Assembly (NCBI GenBank): GCA_044225675.1
Contig: JBGAIH010000029.1
Coordinates: 1-64,000 of the forward strand
DNA length: 64,000 bases
DNA from: JACMQX01 sp044225675
GTDB taxonomy: Bacteria > Pseudomonadota > Gammaproteobacteria > Burkholderiales > Burkholderiaceae_C
Reading direction: 5' to 3'
Positions 16,515 to 24,254 of the stretch are shown piece after piece. The translations under genes and the position numbers were made by a program. Under the pieces are notes generated by a model that saw only the letters and a program-made list of their open reading frames with translations, made no database searches and had not been told where the DNA came from. Numbering within the stretch: position 1 is the stretch's first letter; each line of letters starts with the position of its first letter.

Positions 16515-17145
16515 AGCTCGCGCCGAAGGCCTTCCAGTCGGCGTCCCAGCGCGCTTCGGGGCTCTCGAAGGTGAAGATGTGCACGGTGTCGAGCCGGTTG
16601 TTGGCCAGCAGCAGTTTGTGCACCACCACGGCCTTGGCGCCCGGCAGAGCGTCGCGGTAGCTGAACAGGGTGTACTCGAAGTCGCCCTGCCGGCGCTGCT
16701 CGAAGCGCAGCAGGTCCTGGGGCTTGCGGCCGTCGAAGAAGGGCTTGAGGTAGGCCAGGGCCATCTTGCGCGCCTCGACGCTGAGCACGCGCTGGGGCGC
16801 GTCGATGATCTGCACGGTGGCGCCGGTCTCGAAGGGCTTGGCGTCCGAGAAGTCATCGGGGCTGGCGGCCCAGGCATAGGTCGGCACGCCGGCAATCTGG
16901 CCGATCTTCTCGCGCTGCTTCCAGCCCGTGGGCTTGAGGAAGGCCGCGTTGTGGAAGATCGTCCATTCGAAGCCGGCAGGTGCAGCCGGCATCTTCGCGA
17001 GCGCCTCGCGCCGCGCCTGGGCGGCCGCTGCCGCATTGGCGGACTGGGCGGACGCGGGCTGGGCGAATGCGGGCGCTGGCGCCAGGCCGGCGAGCGTCAG
17101 CGCGACGAGCAGCGCGAGGGCCGGGACCGCAATCCACGCGCGCAT
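16471..17145 (-). CDS. exported protein of unknown function
   Basis: 224-aa protein with a clear signal peptide (MRAWIAVPALALLVALTLAG...APAFA) and a mature domain I do not recognise (FEWTIFHNAAFLKPTGWKQR, TGATVQIIDAPQRVLSVEAR, FEYTLFSYRDALPGAKAVVV). It is probably periplasmic. The ATG at 17145 lies 4 bp after the stop of the dehydrogenase gene, so the two are one transcription unit. The open frame extends 44 codons upstream into that gene without a leader-like sequence, so the chosen start is preferred. Confidence 0.75.
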   Translation of the reverse strand: MRAWIAVPALALLVALTLAGLAPAPAFAQPASAQSANAAAAAQARREALAKMPAAPAGFEWTIFHNAAFLKPTGWKQREKIGQIAGVPTYAWAASPDDFSDAKPFETGATVQIIDAPQRVLSVEARKMALAYLKPFFDGRKPQDLLRFEQRRQGDFEYTLFSYRDALPGAKAVVVHKLLLANNRLDTVHIFTFESPEARWDADWKAFGASFIGRASVIAGLPVE

Positions 17146-17149
17146 GGCT

Positions 17150-18031
17150 TCAGCGCTCCGGTGTTCCCGCAAGGATGGACACCAGTTGCGGCACCAGGGT
17201 CTGGGGGTCGGCGCCGGCACTGGCCTGGGTGAGCGTCGACAGCACGGCGGAGGCGACGGCGCGGGCAGCGCCTGCATCGGCGGCCATGGTGTTGTAGTAG
17301 TCGAGGTCCTTGCGGGCGTTGGCGATGGAAAAGCGCAGGCCCGAGGTGTCGCGTGCCGCGATGTAGGGCTTGAGCCGCTCCAGCGCCGTGCCGCCGCCGC
17401 CGCCCTTGGCCAGCACGTCGATGAAGACCTCGGGCGCCACGCCCGAGCGTTCGGCGCAGGCGGCCGCTTCGGCCAGCAGCGTCACGAAGCCGAGCGACAC
17501 ATAGTTGTGCAGCAGTTTCATGCCGTGGCCCGAGCCGACGGGGCCGGTGTGGGCGATGTTCTCGGCGAAGCAGCGCAGGATCGGGCGGCAGGCCTCGAGC
17601 AGGTCGGCGTCGCCGCCCACCAGCAGGTTCAGCCTTCCTTCTGCGGCTTCCTTGGGCGTGCGCGTCATGGGGCAGTCGAGAAAGCGCCCTCCCGCAGCCT
17701 GCACGGCCTGCGCCATTCTGACCGTGGAGGAGGGGATGGCGGTCGAGCAGTCGATCACCACCGTGCCGGGGCGCAGGCCTTCGAGCACGCCCTGCGGGCC
17801 GGTCAGCACGGCCTCGACCTGCGGCGAGCCGGTGAGCACGAGGACGATGGCGTCGGCCTGCGCGGCCAGCGCCGCCGGCGTCTGCACCGTGGTGCCGCCT
17901 GCGGCCTTGAGCGCATCGAGCGGCTGGTTGCCGGCATGCTCGAGCATCACGAGCCGGTAGCCGTGCTTGACGAGGTTGGTGGCGATGCCGTGGCCCATCA
18001 TGCCGATGCCGGCCATGCCGATGGTTTTCAT
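17150..18031 (-). CDS. 3-hydroxyisobutyrate dehydrogenase-family oxidoreductase
   Basis: 293-aa NAD(P)-dependent beta-hydroxyacid dehydrogenase. Rossmann motif GIGMMGHGIATNLVKHG near the N-terminus (family GxGxMGxxMAxNL), substrate-binding DCPMTRTPKEAAEGRL (the usual D-A-P-V-S-G-G block is altered), and catalytic lysine region GSGHGMKLLHNYVSLGFV. Relatives oxidise 3-hydroxyisobutyrate, tartronate semialdehyde or similar acids; the altered substrate block makes assignment unsafe. Start MKTIGMAGIG follows CGGAGA; the upstream 66 codons of open frame are non-coding in character. Probably co-transcribed with the exported protein downstream. Confidence 0.85.
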   Translation of the reverse strand: MKTIGMAGIGMMGHGIATNLVKHGYRLVMLEHAGNQPLDALKAAGGTTVQTPAALAAQADAIVLVLTGSPQVEAVLTGPQGVLEGLRPGTVVIDCSTAIPSSTVRMAQAVQAAGGRFLDCPMTRTPKEAAEGRLNLLVGGDADLLEACRPILRCFAENIAHTGPVGSGHGMKLLHNYVSLGFVTLLAEAAACAERSGVAPEVFIDVLAKGGGGGTALERLKPYIAARDTSGLRFSIANARKDLDYYNTMAADAGAARAVASAVLSTLTQASAGADPQTLVPQLVSILAGTPER

Positions 18032-18241
18032 GGATCTGAGTCTCCGAGGTGGTGGGTGCGGCCGGCGCTCCATTGCGCCGACCTTCGCTGACGCATTTTC
18101 ACCTGTCTGAGCCGGCTTGGGCCAGTTGGCGGACCAGGCGCCTGATGGAGATCCCCGTGGCGCGGCAGGTTCCGGCGGGAACAGATAGGATCGATTCCCC
18201 GCGCGCTGCGGGACCGAACCGAACAGCAAAGGACATTCCGG

Positions 18242-18787
18242 ATGAAGATCGTTGGCATTTCAGGCAGCCTGCGCAAGGACTCCTACAACACGATGGCGCT
18301 ACGCGCCGCGCAGAAGCTGGCGCCCGCCGGCGTCACGCTGGAGATCGCGGACATCTCGCAGATCCCGCTCTACAACGAGGACGTGCGCGCTGTCGGCGAG
18401 CTGGAGGCTGTGGTCCAGCTCAAGGCGCAGCTGCGTGCGGCCGACGCGGTGCTCATCGTGACGCCCGAGTACAACTTTTCGATTCCCGGCGTGCTCAAGA
18501 ACGCGCTGGACTGGGTGTCGCGCCCGCCCGAGCCGCCCCTGGACGGCAAGCCGGTGGCGATCATGGGTGCGAGCCAGGGCCCGCTGGGCACGGCACGGGT
18601 GCAGTACGACCTGCGCAAGGTGATGGTGTTCATGAATGCTTTCGTGGTCAACAAGCCCGAGGTCTTCATCGGCAGCGCGCAGACCAAGTTCAACGCGGCC
18701 GGCGAACTGACCGACGAGGCCACGGCCAAATTCATCGGCGAGCTGCTGGCGTCTCTCCAGCGGCTGGCAGTGCGGCTCGGGCGCTGA
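18242..18787 (+). CDS. NAD(P)H-dependent FMN reductase
   Basis: 181-aa flavodoxin-like reductase. Phosphate-binding loop GISGSLRKDSYN (residues 5-16), central VTPEYNFSIPGVLKNALDW, and GASQGPLGTARVQYDLRKVM, all diagnostic of the NADPH-dependent FMN/chromate/quinone reductase family (ChrR/ArsH-like fold). It likely reduces FMN, quinones or azo/chromate substrates in the cytosol. AAAGGA lies upstream of the ATG. The stop codon is inside the first copy of an 11-bp tandem repeat, so the C-terminus could vary with repeat slippage. Confidence 0.9.
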   Translation: MKIVGISGSLRKDSYNTMALRAAQKLAPAGVTLEIADISQIPLYNEDVRAVGELEAVVQLKAQLRAADAVLIVTPEYNFSIPGVLKNALDWVSRPPEPPLDGKPVAIMGASQGPLGTARVQYDLRKVMVFMNAFVVNKPEVFIGSAQTKFNAAGELTDEATAKFIGELLASLQRLAVRLGR

Positions 18788-18849
18788 GGGCGCACTGAGG
18801 GCGCACTGAGGGCGCACTGAGAGCGCACTGAGAGGGCACTGAGAGGGCG
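18784..18849. repeat. 11-bp tandem repeat, six copies, spanning a stop codon
   Basis: Unit CTGAGGGCGCA: three perfect copies, then CTGAGAGCGCA, CTGAGAGGGCA, CTGAGAGGGCG. The FMN reductase stop codon TGA is inside copy 1. Because 11 is not a multiple of three, each copy offers TGA in a different frame. Confidence 0.9.
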
Positions 18850-18947
18850 CCACAGCGCGGCGGCTCACGTGCCCTGCCGCACAGCGGCTGCGGCCCCCGC
18901 CGGCACGGCGAAACCGCCTCCCACCGGCGCGGCCACATGCTGCGACA

Positions 18948-19712
18948 ATGTCGGGCTTGTCCTTCCCGCTCATCACCGATCCGCTGTTCTACGCCGTTGC
19001 CATTCCGGCGGTGCTTCTGCTGGGCATCAGCAAGAGCGGCTTCGGCGCAGGCTTCGGGTCGCTGGCGGTGCCTCTGATCGCGCTGACCGTGACGGTGCCG
19101 CAGGCCGCAGCGATCCTCATGCCCATCCTGCTGCTGCAGGACCTGCTCGGCATGGCGGCCTACCGCAAGGACTTCGACATGCGGCTGGTGAAGTTCCTCG
19201 TGCCATTCGGGCTGCTGGGCACACTGGTGGGCACGCTGCTGTTCCGCCTGCTGTCGCCTCATGCCGTGGCGGCCATCGTCGGCGCCTTCACCCTGCTGTT
19301 TCTGGCGCAGCGGCTGCTGTTTCCGCCCCATGCGGGCAGCGTGCCGCCGCCGCGCTGGGTCGGCGCGCTGCTGACCACGACCTCGGGCTTCACCAGCTTC
19401 ATCGCGCATGCCGGCGGGCCGCCCATCAGCGCCTACGTGATTCCGATGCGGCTGGCGCCGGTGACGTTCTCGGCGACGATGGCGTTCTTCTTCTTCGTGA
19501 TCAATCTGTCCAAGTGGGTGCCGTATGCCTTCCTCGGCCTGCTGGACCTGCGCAACATGGCCACCTCGATCGCGCTGCTGCCCTTCGCGCCCGTGGGCGT
19601 GTGGGTGGGCGTGCGGCTGGCGCGGCGCATCTCGCCCGTGCTGTTCTACCGCATCCTCTACTGCGGCATGTTCCTCACGGGGTGCAAGCTGCTCTGGGAC
19701 GGGCTGCGCTGA
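18948..19712 (+). CDS. TauE/SafE-family sulfite/anion exporter
   Basis: 254-aa polytopic membrane protein with eight or so helices in two repeats; signature GISKSGFGAGFGSLAVPLIA in repeat 1 and TTTSGFTSFIAHAGGPPISA in repeat 2, typical of TauE/SafE (DUF81). These proteins export sulfite, sulfoacetate or related organosulfur anions; the substrate is not deducible. No canonical ribosome site precedes the ATG (…GCTGCGACAATG), so it may be translated from a short or leaderless mRNA. No obvious operon partner. Confidence 0.88.
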   Translation: MSGLSFPLITDPLFYAVAIPAVLLLGISKSGFGAGFGSLAVPLIALTVTVPQAAAILMPILLLQDLLGMAAYRKDFDMRLVKFLVPFGLLGTLVGTLLFRLLSPHAVAAIVGAFTLLFLAQRLLFPPHAGSVPPPRWVGALLTTTSGFTSFIAHAGGPPISAYVIPMRLAPVTFSATMAFFFFVINLSKWVPYAFLGLLDLRNMATSIALLPFAPVGVWVGVRLARRISPVLFYRILYCGMFLTGCKLLWDGLR

Positions 19713-19755
19713 GCGGCGCGGGCCACGCGCCGCGTATCACAAAGCGGCGGGGGCC

Positions 19756-19826
19756 GCGCGTCGCCTGCCACGGAGCGGTGCGCGTCGCCTGCCACTGACC
19801 GGCGTGGGCCGCGCGTCGCCTACCAC
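19756..19826. repeat. imperfect direct repeats at the 3' end of the KefC-like gene
   Basis: GCGCGTCGCCTGCCAC occurs at 19756-19771 and 19780-19795 and, with one change (TACCAC), at 19811-19826; a degenerate fourth copy lies near 19725. Periods are 24 and 31 bp. The last copy contains the stop codon of the minus-strand antiporter gene. Confidence 0.75.
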
Positions 19827-21640
19827 TGGGCCTTGCTTTTCCGCTTGGCCAGTTCCTCGCGTTCCCGGGCCATCTGCTCCTCGAGTTGCGCGCGGCCCTG
19901 CTTGACGACGGCAATCAGTTTGGCGCGGTCCTTGCGGTGCGGATACATCGCCTCGAACAGTTCCATGTTGTGGCGGCGAAAGCGCATGGCGGTCTGCCGC
20001 GCTTCATGCGGTGTGTGGCCGAGCAGTTCGAGCACGTGGCGGCCGCTGCGCAGGCTCGACTCGAACAGCTCGCGCTCGACGAGCGTGACGCCCCGGTCGC
20101 GCAACTCGTTCCAGTGCGTGACGTCGCGGGCACGCGCGACGATCTGCAACTGCGGAAAGTGCTCGCGCGCCAGGTCGACGATCTCTAGCGACTGCTCCAC
20201 GTCGTCGACCGCCACCACCAGGATGCCGGCCGTCGCGGCGCCCGCCGTGCGCAGCATGTCCAGCCGCGAGGCGTCGCCATAGAACACCTTGTAGCCGAAG
20301 GAGCGCGCGGCTTCGATCATCTCGGCGTCATGGTCCAGCACTGTGGCCGAGACGCCTTCCGCGCCAAGCATGCGGCCGATGATCTGCCCGTAGCGGCCGA
20401 AGCCGGCAATGATCACCGGCGCGTTCTGCGGCTCGGACAGCTCTTGCACGTCCGGCAGGTTGCAGTTGGCGTAGCGCGGCAGCACCAGCCGATCGATGGC
20501 CACGAGCAGCAGCGGGCTGAGCAGCATCGACAGCGCCACGGCGCCGATCAGCAGCGAGGACAGCTCGGTCGTGAGCACGCCCACGCCTGCGGCCGCCTGG
20601 AACACCACGAAGGCGAACTCGCCGCCCTGCGCCAGCAGCAGCGTGAACACCGGCCGTTCCTGGAAGGGCACGCCCATGAGCTTGGACAGGCCCAGGATCA
20701 CGGCGAACTTGATGGCCAGAAAGCCGAGCACCAGCGCCGCCATCAGGCCCGGCGAGCGCGCGAGCACGCCGAAGTCGATGCTCATGCCGACGGCGATGAA
20801 GAACAGACCCAGCAGCAGGCCCTTGAAGGGCTCGATGTCGGTTTCCAGTTCGCGGCGGTACTCGCTCTCGGCCAGCAGCACGCCCGCGAGGAAGGCGCCC
20901 AGCGCCATCGACAGGCCCACGAGCTGCATCAGCGCGGCGATCGCCACCACCAGCAGCAGCGAAGCGGCGGTGAAGATTTCGGGCGTATTGCTGCGGGCGA
21001 TCCAGCGCAGCGTGGGGCGCAGCAGCAGGCGCCCGCCGATCACGATGCCACCGATCACGGCCACGATCTTGGCGAATTCCAGGAGCTTGCTGCCCGTGCC
21101 GCTGGCCGCCGTGTCGGCCACGCCGCCGAGCAGGGGCAGCAGGGCGAGGATGGGAATGGCCGCGACGTCCTGGAACAGCAGGATGGAAAACCCCGCCTGG
21201 CCGCTGGTGGTGGGCAGGAGGTTGCGCTCGCCCATGACCTGCAGCGCAATGGCCGTGGACGACAGCGCCAGGCCCAGTGCGGCAACGACGCTGACCTTCC
21301 AGTCCACGCCGGCGGCGACGCCCGCGAGGAACAGCACGGCGGCGCAGGCGAACACCTGCGCGCTGCCCCAGCCGAAGATCGGCCGGCGCAGCGTCCACAG
21401 GCGCCGGGGTTCGAGTTCGAGGCCGACGAGAAACAGCATGAGCACCACGCCGAATTCGGCGAAGTGCAGGATGTCCTGCACGTTGGTGACGAGCTTGAGG
21501 CCCCACGGGCCGATGGCAATGCCCGCGGCCAGGTAGCCGATGATCGATCCGAGCCCGAGCGCGCGCGACAGGGGGACGGCGAGGACGGCGGCGCCCAGGT
21601 AGATGAGGCTGTTGGTCAGCCAGGCAGGTGCGTGTTCCAT
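19820..21640 (-). CDS. KefB/KefC-type cation:proton antiporter with RCK domain
   Basis: 606-aa CPA2 antiporter. The N-terminal ~390 residues form about 12 membrane helices (GSIIGYLAAGIAIGPWGLKL, FGVVLMLFLVGLELEPRRLW). A cytosolic RCK/TrkA-N domain follows with Rossmann motif IIAGFGRYGQIIGRMLGAEG and conserved FYGDASRLDMLRTAGA. A C-terminal Lys/Glu-rich helical tail ends SKAQW. Members exchange K+ for H+, and Kef types are gated by glutathione adducts to protect against electrophiles. The small quinone-reductase-like gene 9 bp upstream is the classical KefF/KefG ancillary subunit, supporting a Kef system. Its stop lies within a repeat. Confidence 0.9.
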   Translation of the reverse strand: MEHAPAWLTNSLIYLGAAVLAVPLSRALGLGSIIGYLAAGIAIGPWGLKLVTNVQDILHFAEFGVVLMLFLVGLELEPRRLWTLRRPIFGWGSAQVFACAAVLFLAGVAAGVDWKVSVVAALGLALSSTAIALQVMGERNLLPTTSGQAGFSILLFQDVAAIPILALLPLLGGVADTAASGTGSKLLEFAKIVAVIGGIVIGGRLLLRPTLRWIARSNTPEIFTAASLLLVVAIAALMQLVGLSMALGAFLAGVLLAESEYRRELETDIEPFKGLLLGLFFIAVGMSIDFGVLARSPGLMAALVLGFLAIKFAVILGLSKLMGVPFQERPVFTLLLAQGGEFAFVVFQAAAGVGVLTTELSSLLIGAVALSMLLSPLLLVAIDRLVLPRYANCNLPDVQELSEPQNAPVIIAGFGRYGQIIGRMLGAEGVSATVLDHDAEMIEAARSFGYKVFYGDASRLDMLRTAGAATAGILVVAVDDVEQSLEIVDLAREHFPQLQIVARARDVTHWNELRDRGVTLVERELFESSLRSGRHVLELLGHTPHEARQTAMRFRRHNMELFEAMYPHRKDRAKLIAVVKQGRAQLEEQMAREREELAKRKSKAQW

Positions 21641-21649
21641 GGAGGGCTT

Positions 21650-22279
21650 TCAGGCGGCGCTGGCGGGTCGGTCGGTCGTGGGGACGGCGCAGTCGGGTTC
21701 AGGGTCGAGGTCATCGATCTCGGGCCAGCCGGGGTAGCTTTGCAGGCGCTGGGTGAAGGTGTCGACGTGGCTGGCGACCTCCTGCTCGCTGGCGCTGTGG
21801 GCGCCGTGCAGGATGAGCGGGGGCAGGAAGCGCATGCCGCACAGCACCGCCGTCTGCTCGTAGGGCGGCAGGAAGGCGTCGAAGAAGTAGCGGTTGTAGC
21901 CGCTTGGATGGTAGGCCTCCTCCTGGCCGCCGGTCGTCACGACGAGCCACAGGTCCTTGCCGCGCAGCGCCTCGCCGGCCGGCCCGTAGGCCCAGCCGTA
22001 GGCCAGTACCTCGTCGACCCAGAGTTTCTGCAGGGCCGGCATCGAATACCAGTGGATGGGGTGCACGAGCACGACGAGGCGGGCTGCAGCCAGGCGTTCC
22101 TGCTCGCGAGCGACGTCGATGGCGTAGTCGGGGTAGCGGGCATAGAGGTCTTCGGCCTGCACGCCCGGCACGCCGCGGGCAGCGGCCAGCAGGCGCCGGT
22201 TGACGCGCGAGTCGCGCCAGTTGGGATGGGCGGCCAGCAGGTAGATGCCGCCGGACTGGATTTCTGGTTTTGTGTCCAT
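21650..22279 (-). CDS. KefF/KefG-like NAD(P)H:quinone oxidoreductase subunit
   Basis: 209-aa flavodoxin-fold protein: LLAAHPNWRDSRVNRRLLAA at the nucleotide site, VLVHPIHWYSMPALQKLWVD and VVTTGGQEEAYHPSGYNRYF, as in KefF/KefG and MdaB-type quinone reductases. It activates the adjacent Kef antiporter by direct binding and may detoxify quinones. Start chosen at MDTKPE (22279): a TATGTT box ends 6 nt before this ATG, so the mRNA is probably leaderless; a 6-codon longer form (MRYVSG) would have to start upstream of the inferred transcription start. Divergent from parA. Confidence 0.87.
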   Translation of the reverse strand: MDTKPEIQSGGIYLLAAHPNWRDSRVNRRLLAAARGVPGVQAEDLYARYPDYAIDVAREQERLAAARLVVLVHPIHWYSMPALQKLWVDEVLAYGWAYGPAGEALRGKDLWLVVTTGGQEEAYHPSGYNRYFFDAFLPPYEQTAVLCGMRFLPPLILHGAHSASEQEVASHVDTFTQRLQSYPGWPEIDDLDPEPDCAVPTTDRPASAA

Positions 22280-22285
22280 GCCGCT

Positions 22286-22291
22286 AACATA
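22286..22291 (-). promoter_or_regulatory. -10 hexamer at leaderless spacing before kefF-like gene
   Basis: TATGTT on the minus strand, followed by 6 nt (AGCGGC) and the ATG. This predicts a transcript that begins at or next to the start codon. Confidence 0.45.
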
Positions 22292-22320
22292 GCGCAAAGT
22301 CTTACCCGAAGGAGCGAGTC

Positions 22321-22938
22321 ATGCCGGTTGTGGTCGTTGCCAATCCCAAGGGCGGTGTCGGAAAGACGACCCTGGCCACCAATATCGCCGGCTACTTCGC
22401 CAGCCAGGGGCATGCCGTGATGCTGGGCGACGCCGACCGCCAGCAGTCCTCGCGCCTGTGGCTCGGGCTGCGGCCTGCGCAGGCCCGCCCGATCAGTTCC
22501 TGGGACGTCGACGCCGATGCGGTGGTGCGGCCGCCCAAGGGCACGACGCATGTCGTGCTCGACACGCCCGGCGGCCTCCACGGCCGGCACTTCAAGGAAG
22601 CGATCAAGGTGGCCGACAAGGTGATCGTGCCGCTGCAGCCGAGCGTCTTCGACATCTTCGCCACCCGGACCTTTCTCGACGCGCTGGCCGAGCACCGCCA
22701 TGCCAGCAAGATGCAGGTCGGCATCGTCGGGATGCGGGTGGACAGCCGCACCATCGCCGCCGACAAGCTGCGCGAGTTCGTCACCGGCCTGGGCCTGCCG
22801 GTGCTCGGCTACCTGCGCGACACCCAGAACTACATCCATCTGGCCGCGCGCGGCCTCACGGTGTTCGACGTGGCGCCCAGCCGCGTCGAGAAGGACCTTG
22901 ACCAGTGGCAGGCGATCTGCCGCTGGCTCGATCAGTAG
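22321..22938 (+). CDS. orphan ParA/MinD-like ATPase
   Basis: 205-aa Walker-type ATPase with the deviant Walker A KGGVGKTT (residues 10-17), LGDADRQQSSRLWLG and VVLDTPGGLHGRHFKEAIKV (Walker B region). No parB or parS-like element is adjacent, so it is probably not the chromosomal segregation ParA; such orphans position cargo (chemoreceptors, pili, flagella, carboxysomes) or are of unknown role. GAAGGAG lies 6 nt before the ATG. Its last nine codons plus stop (QAICRWLDQ) are copied in two further 30-bp tandem repeats immediately downstream. Confidence 0.88.
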   Translation: MPVVVVANPKGGVGKTTLATNIAGYFASQGHAVMLGDADRQQSSRLWLGLRPAQARPISSWDVDADAVVRPPKGTTHVVLDTPGGLHGRHFKEAIKVADKVIVPLQPSVFDIFATRTFLDALAEHRHASKMQVGIVGMRVDSRTIAADKLREFVTGLGLPVLGYLRDTQNYIHLAARGLTVFDVAPSRVEKDLDQWQAICRWLDQ

Positions 22939-22998
22939 CAGGCGATCTGGCGCTGGCTCGATCAGTAGCAGGCGATCTGCCGCTGGCTCGATCCGTGG
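22909..22998. repeat. 30-bp tandem repeat, three copies, spanning the parA-like stop codon
   Basis: Unit begins CAGGCGATCTGCCGCTGGCT and ends CGATCAGTAG. Copies: 22909-22938, 22939-22968 (one base differs in the core), 22969-22998 (ending CGATCCGTGG). Because 30 is a multiple of three, copies 1 and 2 both keep the in-frame TAG; copy 3 lost it. Confidence 0.92.
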
Positions 22999-23107
22999 CA
23001 GCGGCAGAGCCGCTGCCTTGGCCCGCAGCGCCGCGACCGTGCAGGCTGGCCCGGCAGGGCCGCCGCCGCTGTCGCTGGCACGACTGGCCCCAGGGTGGAC
23101 GTGCCGT

Positions 23108-23113
23108 TACAGT
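23108..23113 (+). promoter_or_regulatory. -10 hexamer at leaderless spacing before the MaoC gene
   Basis: TACAGT, then exactly 7 nt, then the MaoC ATG. There is no Shine-Dalgarno sequence between, consistent with a leaderless mRNA. Confidence 0.5.
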
Positions 23114-23120
23114 GGCTGCC

Positions 23121-23576
23121 ATGAAAATCATCCAGAACCTTCAGGAACTGCCGGCACTGGTCGGCCAGGACATCGGCGCCAGCGAGTGGATCACCGTCAC
23201 TCAGGAGATGGTGAACAAGTTCGCCGACGCCACTGGCGACCATCAGTGGATTCACGTGGACGTCGAGCGTGCGAAGGCGGGGCCCTTCGGCGGCCCGATC
23301 GCGCACGGCTTTCTGACGCTGTCTCTGCTGCCGATGTTCTTCCAGTCGGCCATGCAGATCGTCCAGGCCGGCATGGGCGTGAACTACGGGCTCAACAAGG
23401 TGCGCTTCACCTCGCCGGTTCCGGTGGGCAGTCGCCTTCGGGCGCGCATCAAGCTGCTGTCGTGTACGCCGGTGGCCAATGACGGGGTGCAACTGATCTG
23501 GGAGGTCAAGGTCGAGCGTGAAGGCGGCGACAAGCCGGTCTGCATCGCCGAGTCGCTGGTGCTGCGCTATCCCTGA
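23121..23576 (+). CDS. MaoC-family (R)-hydratase / dehydratase
   Basis: 151-aa hot-dog-fold hydratase 2 domain protein. The catalytic block FADATGDHQWIHVDVERAKA, with D and H of the hydratase motif, and GGPIAHGFLTLSLLPMF are intact. It likely interconverts (R)-3-hydroxyacyl-CoA and enoyl-CoA, as in PHA supply or beta-oxidation side branches. A longer open frame in the same phase reaches back into the 30-bp repeats (repeating VAGDLPLARS), but the ATG with its upstream -10 is the sensible start. No enzymatic neighbour indicates a pathway. Confidence 0.9.
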   Translation: MKIIQNLQELPALVGQDIGASEWITVTQEMVNKFADATGDHQWIHVDVERAKAGPFGGPIAHGFLTLSLLPMFFQSAMQIVQAGMGVNYGLNKVRFTSPVPVGSRLRARIKLLSCTPVANDGVQLIWEVKVEREGGDKPVCIAESLVLRYP

Positions 23577-23664
23577 TCGCGGCTGAATCGGCCGGCCGGC
23601 CGGCACGCGGGCGGCCCGGAGCCTGGCGGCTCGCAACCCGGCGGCCAGGGATCGGGGCCCGCGC

Positions 23665-24156
23665 TCAGGCGCCCGGCTGTGCGGCGTCCCCCGGCATCGC
23701 GAAGCCGTTCTGGCGCCAGGCTTCAAATACCGCCACCGCCACGGCGTTGGACAGGTTCAGGCTGCGCTGGCCCGCACGCATGGGCAGCCGCAGGCGCTGC
23801 GCCGGCGCGAAGCTTTCACGCAGGGCCGGCGCGAGGCCCCGGGTTTCGCTGCCGAACACGAGCCAGTCGCCCGGCTCGAAGCGCACGTCGTGCACCGCAC
23901 GCGTGCCATGCGTGGTGAGCGCAAACATCCGCAGCGCGCCGGGCCGCTCGGCCGCAAGAAAGGCGGGCCAGTCCGCGTGGCGGCGCACGTCGGCGTACTC
24001 GTGGTAGTCGAGTCCGGCGCGGCGCATGAGCCGGTCCTCCATCGAAAACCCCAGGGGCTCCACCAGATGCAGGCGGCAACCGGTGTTGGCCGCGAGGCGG
24101 ATCACGTTGCCGGTGTTGGGCGGAATCTCGGGCTCGACGAGGACGATGTTGAACAT
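23665..24156 (-). CDS. trmL: tRNA (cytidine34-2'-O)-methyltransferase TrmL
   Basis: 163-aa SPOUT methyltransferase. It has the typical N-terminus MFNIVLVEPEIPPNTGNVIR, ADWPAFLAAE in the middle, VFGSETRGLAPALRES, and the knot segment LPMRAGQRSLNLSNAVAVAV that binds S-adenosylmethionine. It methylates the wobble C34/cmnm5U34 of leucine tRNAs. A three-codon longer start (MAPMFN) exists, but GACAAT lies exactly 7 nt before the chosen ATG, suggesting a leaderless transcript beginning here. Confidence 0.93.
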   Translation of the reverse strand: MFNIVLVEPEIPPNTGNVIRLAANTGCRLHLVEPLGFSMEDRLMRRAGLDYHEYADVRRHADWPAFLAAERPGALRMFALTTHGTRAVHDVRFEPGDWLVFGSETRGLAPALRESFAPAQRLRLPMRAGQRSLNLSNAVAVAVFEAWRQNGFAMPGDAAQPGA

Positions 24157-24163
24157 GGGCGCC

Positions 24164-24169
24164 ATTGTC
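24164..24169 (-). promoter_or_regulatory. -10 hexamer at leaderless spacing before trmL
   Basis: GACAAT on the minus strand, 7 nt upstream of the trmL ATG; no Shine-Dalgarno sequence in between. Confidence 0.35.
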
Positions 24170-24254
24170 GCGTGTGACGCTCGGCGCAGCGCGGTGCAGG
24201 CTCGCGGCGAATGTGCGGGGGGACGGGCAGGGTGGCCGGCACGGCGCCCGCCGC

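Noticed and set aside
18784..18849. CRISPR-like array
   Set aside because: The 11-bp units are contiguous without spacers, so this is a simple tandem repeat.
22321..22938. Chromosomal partition locus near a replication origin
   Set aside because: No ParB gene, parS-like palindromes, dnaA boxes or gid genes are near; the ParA-like protein is an orphan.
22905..23120. Upstream extension of the MaoC protein through the 30-bp repeats (repeating VAGDLPLARS)
   Set aside because: The repeat belongs to the end of the ParA-like gene in another frame, and a -10 hexamer lies just before the MaoC ATG.
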